Assembly: GCA_022791355.1 (NCBI GenBank)
Contig: JAAVYX010000265.1
Coordinates: forward strand, 1-9,816
Direction of reading: 5' to 3'
From: Clostridiales bacterium
Lineage (GTDB): Bacteria > Bacillota > Clostridia > Oscillospirales > Acutalibacteraceae
Length of the DNA stretch: 9,816 bases
The notes beneath the pieces were generated by a model that was not told where the DNA came from, did not search any database, and saw only the letters and a list, made by a program, of their open reading frames with translations. Made by a program: the position numbers and the translations under genes. Shown here piece by piece: positions 1-5,935 of the stretch (position 1 is the first letter of the stretch; the number at the start of each line of letters is the position of its first letter).

Positions 1-300
1 GGATGACCTGGGCGCTCCGTTCTCTCTGCCGGTCCTCTCGAAGAGCGCACTTACTCACCACCCGCAAGCGGGCGGTGGTACTGCCCGCGGCAGTCGTGCG
101 CTCTCTGAGGGGCGGCCCGCCCGGGTGTCCCGTCCCTGCCCAGTATGGACAGGCCAGCAGACGCCAATGGCGGCTTGTACATCGGACAGAGCCGCGCCGA
201 TGCACTGGGGGTTTGGGGGCCGTCGGCTACCCACAAGCTGCGCCGGGTATATACCGTGGCATTGCTTGCTACTACTAGCAGTACCTGTAAACGAGGTTTG
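1..300 (+). ncRNA. Candidate structured RNA (unidentified family)
   Basis: No frame here reads like a protein, although two frames stay open because the stretch is GC-rich. What is visible is nested base pairing. Bases 6-14 pair with 118-126 (9 bp, extended by 1-3 with 128-130). Inside that, 28-31 pair with 113-116 and 34-39 with 107-112. Inside that, AGAGCGCAC (42-50) pairs with GTGCGCTCT (96-104). The last helix encloses two hairpins, 57-79 and ACTGCC/GGCAGT (80-85/89-94), giving a three-way junction. The T9-G123 and T36-G110 pairs are G-U wobbles only if the plus strand is transcribed, which favours that strand. Further short stems follow: CATCGG/CCGATG (180-185/197-202), TACCC/GGGTA (228-232/245-249) and TGCTA/TAGCA (267-271/276-280). 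I do not see signature sequences of tmRNA, RNase P, SRP RNA, 5S rRNA or a group II intron domain V. The 5' end may lie before the window. Confidence 0.5.
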
Positions 301-326
301 AATGTCATTAGGATTGGTGATATACT
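298..326 (+). promoter_or_regulatory. Sigma-A promoter, extended -10, for the 364-726 gene
   Basis: TTGAAT (298-303) and TATACT (321-326) are separated by 17 bp, the ideal spacing for the housekeeping sigma factor. TG at 318-319 one base before the -10 makes it an extended -10 promoter. The predicted start, near 333, leaves a leader of about 30 nt containing only the ribosome binding site. The promoter begins just where the structured stretch 1-300 ends, so the downstream gene is likely transcribed on its own. Confidence 0.75.
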
Positions 327-363
327 CTATTCGATAAATCAAGGATTTAAGGAGGGCAATAAT

Positions 364-726
364 GTGCAGAAAGCTATACTGAAAATACAAAAAATAGGAG
401 CGCCGCCGGAGGGCTTTGAAGATGGCGGATGTTCGGAAGATGAAGATTTTCCCTCAGATGGACTCTGCGATTTGTGGGACGAATATCAAGATGCGGCGGA
501 TTCTATTACCCGGCCAGTTACATGGGAAGAGGCAGAAATCCTGATAAAATGTTGTCCCACAGATCATATGGCCGGAATTGAGTGGACAGTTTTACATTGC
601 ATTGAGAGTGTATTTTCCCCTGAAGCGATAGAGGACTTCCGAACCCTGATTGAGAAATGTAATTCGGACATGATGAAAAATATGCTGTTGGAACGGCTTC
701 AGAATTATCTTAACAACAGGGAGTAA
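364..726 (+). CDS. Small acidic orphan protein, immunity-protein-like in character
   Basis: This encodes 120 residues from a GTG start. AAGGAGG (349-355) sits 8 bases before GTG 364. The ATG at 362 is in another frame and meets a stop after six codons, so it is not the start. I do not recognise the family. The N-terminal part is strongly acidic (EDGG at about 19-22, SEDEDFPSD at 24-32, then LWDEYQDAAD at 37-46). From about residue 54 it reads as amphipathic helices (TWEEAEILIK, then SVFSPEAIEDFRTLIEKC). Five cysteines are scattered without a metal-binding pattern, and there is no signal peptide or membrane segment, so it is probably cytoplasmic. Size, acidity and isolation resemble immunity proteins of polymorphic toxins, but no toxin gene is visible upstream, so this is only an analogy. 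The gene is clearly less GC-rich than its neighbours, consistent with recent acquisition. Confidence 0.75.
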   Translation: MQKAILKIQKIGAPPEGFEDGGCSEDEDFPSDGLCDLWDEYQDAADSITRPVTWEEAEILIKCCPTDHMAGIEWTVLHCIESVFSPEAIEDFRTLIEKCNSDMMKNMLLERLQNYLNNRE

Positions 727-743
727 CAAATTTAAAGCGTATC

Positions 744-774
744 GGGGGATTTAATCTTTTGGGTGAAATCCCCC
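744..774 (+). terminator. Hairpin after the orphan gene, possible terminator
   Basis: GGGGGATTT (744-752) pairs perfectly with AAATCCCCC (766-774) around a 13-nt loop, 17 bases after the stop of the orphan gene. No T-run follows (the next bases are TTGACA), so it may act as a transcript-end stabiliser or a weak terminator rather than a classic intrinsic one. Confidence 0.4.
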
Positions 775-856
775 TTGACAAATGTTCTCCTGCGAAAACT
801 TTTTTATCCCTCGCCTCTCAAACGGGCGGTTCTGATTTTCTAAAGCCGCAACAGAA

Positions 857-888
857 AAAAGCCGGGTCATAACGCTACCCGGCTCTTT
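857..888. terminator. Probable intrinsic terminator
   Basis: AGCCGGGT (860-867) pairs perfectly with ACCCGGCT (877-884), loop of 9 bases. An A-run precedes it (854-860) and CTTT follows (885-888). It lies between the orphan gene and the nucleosidase remnant. On the plus strand it could end orphan-gene transcription; on the minus strand the A-run would become a T-run, making termination possible in that direction too. Confidence 0.5.
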
Positions 889-917
889 CCTACTATGAAG
901 CAAAGGAGACGTATGTC

Positions 918-1224
918 ATGCGGAAAATCGGTATTCTCTGTGCGAGCGGCGACGAGCTGGCTCCCTTTCTGTCCCACATGAAAGACCGCCGGGTTTCCGA
1001 GAAGGTCATGCTGCAAATTCATGGAGGAACAATCGGCGGCTGGGAAACGGCGGTTCTTTTCAGCGGCGTATGTAAGGTAAACGCCGCCATAGCGGCCCAG
1101 ACGCTTATCGACGCTTACCAGGCGGACCGTCATCAACGCCAGCGGAATGGATACGTCCCTCAACTGTAAGCAAGCCGCTGAAATCGCAAAGAATGCGGTT
1201 TTGGATATCTTGGCGGCGCTCTAA
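918..1224 (+). pseudogene. mtnN: Decayed 5'-methylthioadenosine/S-adenosylhomocysteine nucleosidase remnant
   Basis: The start is ATG 918 with AAAGGAG (902-908) 9 bases upstream; the ATG at 913 is in another frame. Residues 1-70 match the N-terminal third of MTA/SAH nucleosidase: MRKIGILCASGDELAPFL, then a beta strand, then SGVCKVNAAIAAQTLID, which corresponds to the family's SGIGKVNAA block. After GCG GAC (1122-1127) the frame is lost. In the +1 frame from 1129 the reading continues as VINASGMDTSLNCK, resembling the family's VINTGVAGG segment, and then AAEIAKNAVLDILAAL to a TAA at 1222-1224, resembling the family's C-terminal helix. About 100-130 residues of the middle, including the catalytic Asp region, are absent. 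So there is a frameshift and one or more deletions. The intact enzyme (about 230 residues) recycles by-products of SAM use; this copy cannot. The 83-residue reading frame 918-1169 is the unshifted remnant. Family identity is by motif only. Confidence 0.75.
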
Positions 1225-1232
1225 CGCGATAT

Positions 1233-1277
1233 AAAAAACAGAGTCCGTCCCTTTAAAGGGACGGACTCTGTTTTTTT
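1233..1277. terminator. Strong bidirectional intrinsic terminator
   Basis: CAGAGTCCGTCCC (1239-1251) pairs perfectly with GGGACGGACTCTG (1258-1270), with loop TTTAAA. Six A precede (1233-1238) and seven T follow (1271-1277), so it works equally well on both strands. It sits between the convergent nucleosidase remnant (stop 1224) and the interrupted minus-strand gene (final stop 1288) and serves both. Confidence 0.93.
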
Positions 1278-1287
1278 CGCAGCCGTC

Positions 1288-1764
1288 TTACCAAGGCCGG
1301 TCTTCGCATATCCGGTTCCAGGAATACCGGATATGCTTGCAGATGAGATACATCTGCCGCTCCTGAGTTTTGGAGGACCATTCGATATGGCCGCTAAAAA
1401 AGCATTCGCCGCCGTTGAGAATTTCCTCTCCAAATTCCAGCTTCCATTAACCGCTGTTGATCTTCCGCGCCAGCTCGTCGGGAGCAACATAAATCCTGCG
1501 GGTAAAAAGGCTTTTATAAAAGAGACGGTAGGTTCGGAATACGTAAACTGTTATAAATTCCTTCTCCACATCCGCAAACCGGACCTGGGCCTTGTCGGTC
1601 CGCAGCAGCTTTCCATACATATTTCCCGGGAAATCCGCGCCAACCCAGAAGCCGTCCTCGCCGAACTCCATAATCAAATCCCTGCCGTCAAAGTAGGCCC
1701 TGTCCGCAATGCAGTCGTGCAGGAATATCTGGGGATAGACGTCTTCAGCCGTATATTTCCACAT
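1288..1764 (-). pseudogene. Uncharacterised ~158-residue gene interrupted by an in-frame TAA
   Basis: The start is ATG at 1764 with AAGGAGA five bases upstream on the minus strand. The first 105 residues run to a TAA at 1449-1447. They begin MWKYTAEDVYPQIFLHD and include FDGRDLIMEFGEDGFWVG and, near the end, ELARKINSG. Without any frame change the reading then continues for 52 residues (WKLEFGEEILNGGECFF, then GHIEWSSKTQERQMYL, ending SWNRICEDRPW) to a second TAA at 1290-1288. The second part has sensible protein composition and no ATG at its beginning, so it is best read as the C-terminal third of one protein, cut by a nonsense mutation. I do not recognise the family: it is a soluble, aromatic-rich protein with no signal peptide. 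Either the 105-residue product is all that is made, or the gene is dead. A sequencing error is possible. Confidence 0.7.
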
Positions 1765-1825
1765 AAAGGTCTCCTTATCCGGTTGATATGTATTCCGCAG
1801 GGGAATTTTTGGGGTTTAGCGGCGG

Positions 1826-1930
1826 GAGGCTTCGCGCCAAGCGACCCTTTATTCTTTCTCCATTCCCTGCTTACGAGGCGCGCCCTCTTCTTTTTCCTCA
1901 TGACAAAAGAAGAGGGCTGGAGGCGCAAGG
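1826..1930 (+). repeat. Interspersed structured repeat, copy A (5' fragment)
   Basis: GAGGCTTCGCGCCA at 1826 begins about 60 bases that align closely with 5117 onward and 9481 onward, including the shared TTCTCCATT (1856-1864) and GGCGCG (1877-1882). It then forms the family hairpin, CCCTCTTCTTTT (1883-1894) with AAAAGAAGAGGG (1905-1916). After about 1930 similarity to the full copies fades, apart from CGGCCGACA near 2015. The fragment fills the 321-nt gap between ruvX and the interrupted gene (1765-2085). The rest of that gap holds only GC-rich local inverted repeats and no gene I can support. Confidence 0.75.
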
Positions 1931-2085
1931 CTATGCCTGCGCCGGGATATAGCGCCGCCAGGCCGGTTATGGAAGGGACCGTATAGGCAAATCCGCCGCG
2001 AAGCCCCCCCGCTCGGCCGACAAACAAAGGAAAATCCGCCCCAAAGCCTTTCACCTGCAAAAAGCCATCGTCCCCAGGGGCGCCC

Positions 2086-2505
2086 CTACCCCCGACCCTT
2101 GCGATACCGCAAAAAATCCTCCAAAATCATAACGGCGGCCACCGCGTCCACCACATTTTTGCGTTTTTTTCCCCGGGTGTCGGTGTAATTTAAGGCCGTG
2201 TGGGCCGATACGGTAGTGCACCGCTCGTCCCACAGCTCCACCGGCAGGCCGGTGGCCGTCCGAATCAGCTCAGCCGTCTCGGCGCACTCCTGGGCCTTGA
2301 AGCCGGCGCTGCCGTCCATATTCTTAGGATACCCCACCACGATCATCTGGGCGGACAGCTCGGCCGCGTACCGCGCCAGCTCCTCCACCAGTTTGTTCCT
2401 GTCCCGCTGGTGGATCACCCCCTTGGGAAAGGCGAAGCCCTCTCCCGGGTCGCTGACCGCCACGCCGGTACGAGCGGCCCCCAGGTCAACAGACATGATA
2501 ATCAT
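2086..2505 (-). CDS. ruvX: RuvX/YqgF family: putative pre-16S rRNA nuclease (Holliday junction resolvase-like)
   Basis: 139 residues, the usual family length (about 135-150), with an RNase H-like fold. Visible motifs: MSVDLGAARTGVAVSD at 4-19 (catalytic Asp7), IVVGYPKNMDGS at 55-66, ELWDERCTTVSA at 90-101 (acidic pair D93/E94) and NVVDAVAAVMILEDFL at 117-132 (Asp120). The three acidic positions expected for metal-dependent cleavage are present. The family acts in the cytoplasm in 16S rRNA 5'-end maturation; the Holliday junction role is by structural analogy. I chose ATG 2505 because AGGAGAG lies 5-6 bases upstream and the protein then begins directly with the first beta strand; an upstream in-frame ATG at 2526 would lie inside the preceding gene. 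It is the last gene of the minus-strand cluster, 10 bases after the phosphatase stop, with its ribosome binding site at the end of that gene, so the two are probably translated from one mRNA. Confidence 0.93.
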   Translation of the reverse strand: MIIMSVDLGAARTGVAVSDPGEGFAFPKGVIHQRDRNKLVEELARYAAELSAQMIVVGYPKNMDGSAGFKAQECAETAELIRTATGLPVELWDERCTTVSAHTALNYTDTRGKKRKNVVDAVAAVMILEDFLRYRKGRG

Positions 2506-2515
2506 TGCGCCTCTC

Positions 2516-3202
2516 CTATTCGTCAAAGTTCAGGGCGGCCAAATTTTCCTTGCGCCACCACTTCTGTCCCGCCAGGGTGGACATCCCCTCGTCCAGATGA
2601 GAAATGTCGTTTTCCAGCAGCACCCTACAGCCGCCGACTTCGTCTAGCTCCAAAACGCTCACACCGGTATTGTCGCACCAGGGCTCCTCGGCCAGCCGTT
2701 CGATAGGCCAGCCCTTGGCCCGGCATAACAGGTTGCGTATGGCGCAGCCGTGGGAAGCGACAGCCACGGTCCGTCCCGCCTCGGCCGCCGCAATTTCGGT
2801 CGCCGCCCGCCAGATACGGTCGAAAACCTGGGTCATGGCCTCGCCCCCCTCGGGAACAAAAAGATGGGGTTCCATATTCCACAGACGGGCGTCCTCCGGG
2901 TGGGTTATCGGAAATTCGGCCCAGGGCCGCCCCTCCATATACCCGCCGTGGATTTCGATAAGATCGGGGTGAATATGTACCGGCAGGCCGTGGTAACGGT
3001 TTACCGCCTCGGCCGTCAGCCGGGTGCGCTTTAGGGGACTGGCGTAAACCGCGTCCAGATGCACCTCTCGAAACCGTTCGGCCAGCCGTTCCAGCTGGGC
3101 CGCGCCCTTGTCGCTGATATCCGAATCGGTGTGACCGTGGAAAATGCGGTCGATGTTTCCCCTGGCCTCGCAGTGCCGGACGATATACAGGGTCGTGTTC
3201 AT
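2516..3202 (-). CDS. Histidine phosphatase family protein (phosphoglycerate mutase-like, GpmB/CobC type)
   Basis: 228 residues, typical for the small histidine phosphatases. The phosphohistidine motif is LYIVRHCEARGN at 5-16, with Arg9 and catalytic His10; the usual Gly or Ala after RH is Cys11 here. The second half of the pocket is present: SPLKRTRLTAEAV at 55-67 (Arg59), the acid donor region LIEIHGGYMEGR at 81-92 (Glu83), and VAVASHGCAIRNLL at 146-159 (His151). Cofactor-independent hydrolysis or transfer of a phosphate is expected. The substrate cannot be read from sequence, and true glycolytic mutase activity is less likely than a phosphatase role. Start ATG 3202 has AAGGAGG about 6 bases upstream. 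It lies 64 bases after the pyrD stop with a hairpin between, and 10 bases before ruvX. Confidence 0.9.
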   Translation of the reverse strand: MNTTLYIVRHCEARGNIDRIFHGHTDSDISDKGAAQLERLAERFREVHLDAVYASPLKRTRLTAEAVNRYHGLPVHIHPDLIEIHGGYMEGRPWAEFPITHPEDARLWNMEPHLFVPEGGEAMTQVFDRIWRAATEIAAAEAGRTVAVASHGCAIRNLLCRAKGWPIERLAEEPWCDNTGVSVLELDEVGGCRVLLENDISHLDEGMSTLAGQKWWRKENLAALNFDE

Positions 3203-3228
3203 GAGCCCCTCCTTTTTGTATAGGACAA

Positions 3229-3257
3229 GCCAGCCAGAGTCTTTCCCTCTGGCTGGC
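3229..3257. terminator. Hairpin between pyrD and the phosphatase gene
   Basis: GCCAGCCAGAG (3229-3239) pairs perfectly over 11 bp with CTCTGGCTGGC (3247-3257), with a 7-nt loop. It lies 9 bases after the pyrD stop on the minus strand. A good T-rich tail (CCTTTTCTTTT, 3258-3268) exists only on the plus strand; on the minus strand the tail is TTGTCCTAT. It may therefore partly end or separate the pyrKD transcript from phosphatase-ruvX expression rather than stop it fully. Confidence 0.55.
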
Positions 3258-3266
3258 CCTTTTCTT

Positions 3267-4178
3267 TTACCAGGGCTGGACCTTACCGGTCAGCTCGCTT
3301 ACATTGGCAATGCCGTTATCGTCCAGATACTTTTCCAAACCGGACAGAATCTTGATACAGGCGTAAGGGTCGGAAAAGTTGGCCGCCCCTACCTGAACGG
3401 CCGTCGCGCCGGCCAGCAGCATCTCCACCGCGTCCTCCCATTTGGAAATACCGCCCATGCCCACCACCGGCGTCTTGACCCGTCTGGAAACCTCCCAGAC
3501 CATACGGACGGCCACAGGGAAAACCGCCGGGCCGGACAGGCCGCCGGTATTGTTTTTGAGGATGGGCCGGCGGGTGCGCAGGTCGATGCGCATGCCGGTA
3601 ATAGTGTTGATGAGGGAAATCGCGTCGGCCCCCTCGGCCTCCACGGCGGCGGCGATGTCCCCAATATTCGTGACGTTGGGGGAAAGCTTGACCATCAGGG
3701 GCTTTTTGCAGACCCGCCGGACCCCTCTGGTCACGGCGGCGGCCGCGTCGCAGGAGGTGCCGAAGGCCGCGCCCCCGTGCTTTACGTTGGGGCAGGAGAT
3801 GTTCATCTCGACCATATCGGCCTCGGTGTCGCTCAGTTTCTCGGCCACGGCGGCATAGTCCTCGGGGGTGTTGCCGGCGATGTTGGCGATGACCCGGGTT
3901 CCCTGCTTTTTCAGCCAGGGAATCTCGTGTTTGATTACGAAGTCGATGCCCGGGTTCTGAAGTCCTACGCTGTTGATCATACCCGACGGGGTCTCGGCGA
4001 TACGGGGCGTATCGTTGCCCAGCCGGGGCTGTAGGGTCGTGCCCTTGCAGGAGATGCCGCCCAGATTGTTCAAAGCGAAAAGCTCGGAATACTCCCGGCC
4101 AAAGCCAAAGGTGCCAGAGGCGGCGATAACGGGATTGGCAAACTCCACCCCGGCGATAGAAACCTTCATATTCGCCAT
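3267..4178 (-). CDS. pyrD: Dihydroorotate dehydrogenase B, catalytic subunit
   Basis: 303 residues, the normal length for class 1B PyrD. It is an FMN TIM-barrel enzyme that oxidises dihydroorotate to orotate, the fourth step of pyrimidine synthesis, passing electrons to PyrK and NAD+. Visible motifs: SGTFGFGREY at 21-30, GTTLQPRLGN at 46-55, INSVGLQNPG at 68-77, NISCPNVKHGG at 126-136 with the catalytic Cys129 (a cysteine base marks class 1 enzymes), VKLSPNVTNI at 163-172, the LINTITGMRIDLRTRRP block at 189-205, and PVVGMGGI and AVQVGAANF in the C-terminal FMN phosphate site. The start ATG at 4178 shares one base with the pyrK stop (TAATG), with GGAGG about 10 bases upstream, so the two subunits are translationally coupled. 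A longer open frame extends upstream but only shadows pyrK. Confidence 0.97.
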   Translation of the reverse strand: MANMKVSIAGVEFANPVIAASGTFGFGREYSELFALNNLGGISCKGTTLQPRLGNDTPRIAETPSGMINSVGLQNPGIDFVIKHEIPWLKKQGTRVIANIAGNTPEDYAAVAEKLSDTEADMVEMNISCPNVKHGGAAFGTSCDAAAAVTRGVRRVCKKPLMVKLSPNVTNIGDIAAAVEAEGADAISLINTITGMRIDLRTRRPILKNNTGGLSGPAVFPVAVRMVWEVSRRVKTPVVGMGGISKWEDAVEMLLAGATAVQVGAANFSDPYACIKILSGLEKYLDDNGIANVSELTGKVQPW

Positions 4179-4960
4179 TACCAGATTACCTCCTTCGCAT
4201 TGATAACCGGACCGTACCGGCAAACCTGGGCGTGACGGATGGTATCGGGATCCTTGGGATCGCCCACCTTGCAGACGCAGCAGACGCAGGCGCCGATGCC
4301 GCAGCCCATACGCTGCTCCAAGGAAACCTGACACTTAATCCCCCGGCCGACGGTCATATCCGCCACTGCCTTGAGCATGGGGGTAGGGCCGCAGGCGCAG
4401 ACAAGGTCGCAGGGACCCTCCTCCAGCCGCCGGGACAGCAGGTCGGTGACCAGGCCGTGATGTCCCAGGGAGCCATCGTCGGTAGCAGTATAAACCTTGC
4501 GGCAGATCTTCTCAAAGTCCTCCAGCAGGATGGCGGCGTCCGCCGTGCGATAGCCCAGAATGGCGTCGGCCTGTCCGCCGCAGAGGGCGGCGGTCCCCAG
4601 CAGGGGCGGCGTGCCGATGCCCCCGCCTACAAAAACAGGATTCTGCGCCCCCTTCACCGAGAAGCCGTGACCCAAGGGCCCCAGCAGGTCGAGAACCTGG
4701 CCGGGCTTTACGCCGGACAGCCAGGCCGTACCCTCGCCCCTTACCTGATAGACCATGCGGAGAATGTTTTTCTCCTTATCAAAACCGCAGACCGATATGG
4801 GGCGGCGCAGGGGTTTGCCGTCGCAGAGAATCTGGTAGAATTGGCCCGCGCCGGTCTGTTCGACCTGCGGGGTCTCCAGACGGATATCGAAAAAGCCGGG
4901 GGCGATTTCGACGTTGGAAAGCACCGGGGACAGGTATTTTGTGTATCCCAAAGGGCTCAT
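4178..4960 (-). CDS. pyrK: Dihydroorotate dehydrogenase B, electron transfer subunit
   Basis: 260 residues, typical length. PyrK carries FAD and a [2Fe-2S] cluster and moves electrons from PyrD to NAD+. Visible: the FAD-binding RRPIS at 52-56, the nucleotide-binding FVGGGIGTPPLL at 110-121, CGPTPML at 190-196, and the C-terminal cluster motif with Cys220, Cys225, Cys228 and Cys247 (C-x4-C-x2-C-x18-C). The start is uncertain. ATG 4960 has a purine-rich stretch (AAAGG) directly against it with no spacer. TTG at 4951, three codons later, would place that same AAAGG about 8-9 bases upstream and gives a protein starting (M)GYTKYL, so it may be the true start. This is the first gene of the minus-strand cluster. 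The upstream bases 4961-5040 are very T-rich on the plus strand and I could not pick a convincing promoter or a PyrR-type attenuator. Confidence 0.96.
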   Translation of the reverse strand: MSPLGYTKYLSPVLSNVEIAPGFFDIRLETPQVEQTGAGQFYQILCDGKPLRRPISVCGFDKEKNILRMVYQVRGEGTAWLSGVKPGQVLDLLGPLGHGFSVKGAQNPVFVGGGIGTPPLLGTAALCGGQADAILGYRTADAAILLEDFEKICRKVYTATDDGSLGHHGLVTDLLSRRLEEGPCDLVCACGPTPMLKAVADMTVGRGIKCQVSLEQRMGCGIGACVCCVCKVGDPKDPDTIRHAQVCRYGPVINAKEVIW

Positions 4961-5043
4961 CCTTTCTTTTTTATTTTTTTGGATCGTGTATTTATGATGC
5001 TTCTTTTTATGATTGGGTGGGGTTATTGTTTTTTATGAGGCTA

Positions 5044-5116
5044 GGGAGAGATTTTGCACGAATGTTATTTAGCTTAGTGTGAGGTTGTGCGGCAGATTTC
5101 TTTTTTGGATTAGTGA
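5044..5116 (+). repeat. Degenerate short tandem units bordering repeat copy B
   Basis: Two imperfect units precede copy B, at roughly 5046-5080 (GAGATTTTGCACGAA core) and 5081-5116 (GAGGTTGTGCGGCAGATTT core). Each resembles the first 35 bases of copy B, whose core is GAGGTTTCGCGCCAGATTT at 5117. Spacing is about 34-36 bp. The pattern reads G-A-G-G, then T-rich, then a GC-rich half-site, CAGATTT, a T-run and often TTAGTG. Confidence 0.6.
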
Positions 5117-5454
5117 GAGGTTTCGCGCCAGATTTGCTTTTCTTATTTCTCCATTACCGTATCGCACGGCGCGACCCATTCTTTTGTAACGCGACAAAAG
5201 AATGGGGAGAAAAGCGCGCCAGAAGGAAACCCTTTCGACGGGTTTCCCTCTGGACACCCTTCCCGGCCGACACAGAGGACTCTGCCCTCTGGACTCCCGC
5301 CCTACGGGGTCCCTCCCTGTTACCTTTTCCCTTTACTCCACTCTCTTCCCCTCAGCCGCAGGCTGCTGACTTAACGCTTCCCGCCGGCTGCTGCTAACAG
5401 GTTCTTCCCATTCCTAGTCGGTCTCTGCTCCCATCCGCTCCCGTAGCTATGAAC
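5117..5454 (+). repeat. Interspersed structured repeat, copy B (full length)
   Basis: These 338 bases align end to end with 9481-9816, including a run of 30 identical bases (5344-5373 against 9705-9734) and identical ends GAGGTTTCGCGCCA and GTAGCTATGAAC. Hairpin I is CCCATTCTTTTGT (5175-5187) with ACAAAAGAATGGG (5194-5206), loop AACGCG. Hairpin II is 5219-5232 with 5240-5253, 14 positions with one A-C mismatch. Smaller hairpins follow, for example CAGAGG/CCTCTG (5272-5277/5286-5291) and CAGCC/GGCTG near 5353-5365. No convincing gene is inside: the one open frame of about 94 codons over it is not conserved as protein between copies. It has neither a transposase nor an obvious target-site duplication. 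Confidence 0.85.
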
Positions 5455-5589
5455 CAGATCCCTTATAACTTTGTTGACAACTTTCTGCTTTCCTTTATTT
5501 CCCTGCTTCCCACTTACTTCCCAATTATGCTATCGGTCAGAACCCGCTATCGGCGGATAAGTGAAACGTAGCCAGCTAAAGCTTACATC
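5455..5589. other. Spacer between the two converging repeat copies
   Basis: I see no gene here. GCTATCGG occurs twice, at 5529-5536 and 5547-5554. A TTGACA at 5474-5479 lacks a well-spaced -10. The stretch joins the 3' ends of copies B and D and may include diverged parts of their ends. Confidence 0.4.
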
Positions 5590-5810
5590 AGTGCCGGCGG
5601 GAGGCAATCGGAAGCAATCGGAGGGACGCGGTCCCGTAGGTGGCGTCAGCGGCGCAGCCCTGGAGGTGGCCGCGGGCCCTTGCGCTTTTCTCCCCCTTCT
5701 TTTTTCGCGTCACAAAAGATGGGGTCTAGAGGCGCTTTAGCGCCGCCACGCCAGACGCTACTAGATCAGGTTTTGGAGTATTGAGAAAAGGATACCTGGC
5801 GCGAAACCTC
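5590..5810 (-). repeat. Interspersed structured repeat, copy D (inverted, diverged)
   Basis: Read on the minus strand from 5810, the first 27 bases (5810-5784) are identical to the start of copy C at 9481-9507. The family hairpin follows near 5691-5724, imperfect here, with the TGTGACGCG loop region matching TGTAACGCG of copy B, then AGAAAAGCGC as in copy B. Further in, CTACGGG, GTCCCTCC and CTCCCGCCGGC match copy B in the same order. Similarity fades past about 5590. It faces copy B, so the two 3' ends meet in the middle of the intergenic gap. Confidence 0.7.
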
Positions 5811-5935
5811 GCACTTAACTAAACAATAAAGCAAATCTGGCGCGATACCTCTTTCCCGCCAAACATAGTAAAGATTTCTGCCACGAGACCTCCCACTCGA
5901 CTAAAAAGCAAAGGAAATCTGATACAAAAGCTCCA
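5811..5935 (-). repeat. Three short tandem units (period ~41 bp) bordering copy D
   Basis: On the minus strand the cores GAGGTATCGCGCCAGATTTG, GAGGTCTCGTGGCAGAAATC and GGAGCTTTTGTATCAGATTT end at about 5851, 5893 and 5934, so their spacing is 41-42 bp, and copy D's own start (5810) is in the same register. Similarity between units falls with distance from copy D. A fourth, weaker unit may lie around 5945-5990. These mirror the units at 5044-5116 on the other side of the gap. Confidence 0.65.

Noticed and set aside
145..363. Upstream in-frame extension of the 364-726 gene to ATG 145
   Set aside because: It runs through the structured stretch and the promoter, has no ribosome binding site and reads as non-protein-like; GTG 364 has an ideal AAGGAGG.
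775..807. TTGACA (775-780) with downstream TTTTAT as a promoter for the nucleosidase remnant
   Set aside because: The spacing to TTTTAT is about 21 bp, too long, and a probable terminator lies between it and the gene.
1447..1449. Programmed readthrough or recoding of the in-frame TAA
   Set aside because: TAA is the least leaky stop, it is not a selenocysteine or pyrrolysine codon, and no downstream stimulatory structure stands out; a nonsense mutation is simpler.
3144..5038. Long plus-strand open frames over pyrD and pyrK (3144-4034, 4232-5038)
   Set aside because: They lie opposite well-identified genes, have no family motifs and arise from GC-rich codon bias on the other strand.
5113..5397. 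Open frame of about 94 codons inside repeat copy B
   Set aside because: Copy C does not preserve it, it is built over hairpins, and it lacks a ribosome binding site.
5474..5500. TTGACA in the spacer between repeat copies as a promoter
   Set aside because: No -10-like hexamer at 16-18 bp; the closest, TTTATT, is at about 15 bp and poor.
5811..5935. Evenly spaced repeated units suggesting a CRISPR array
   Set aside because: The units are imperfect and decay outward, there is no invariant repeat with unique spacers, they are related to the start of the adjacent larger repeat, and no cas gene is present.
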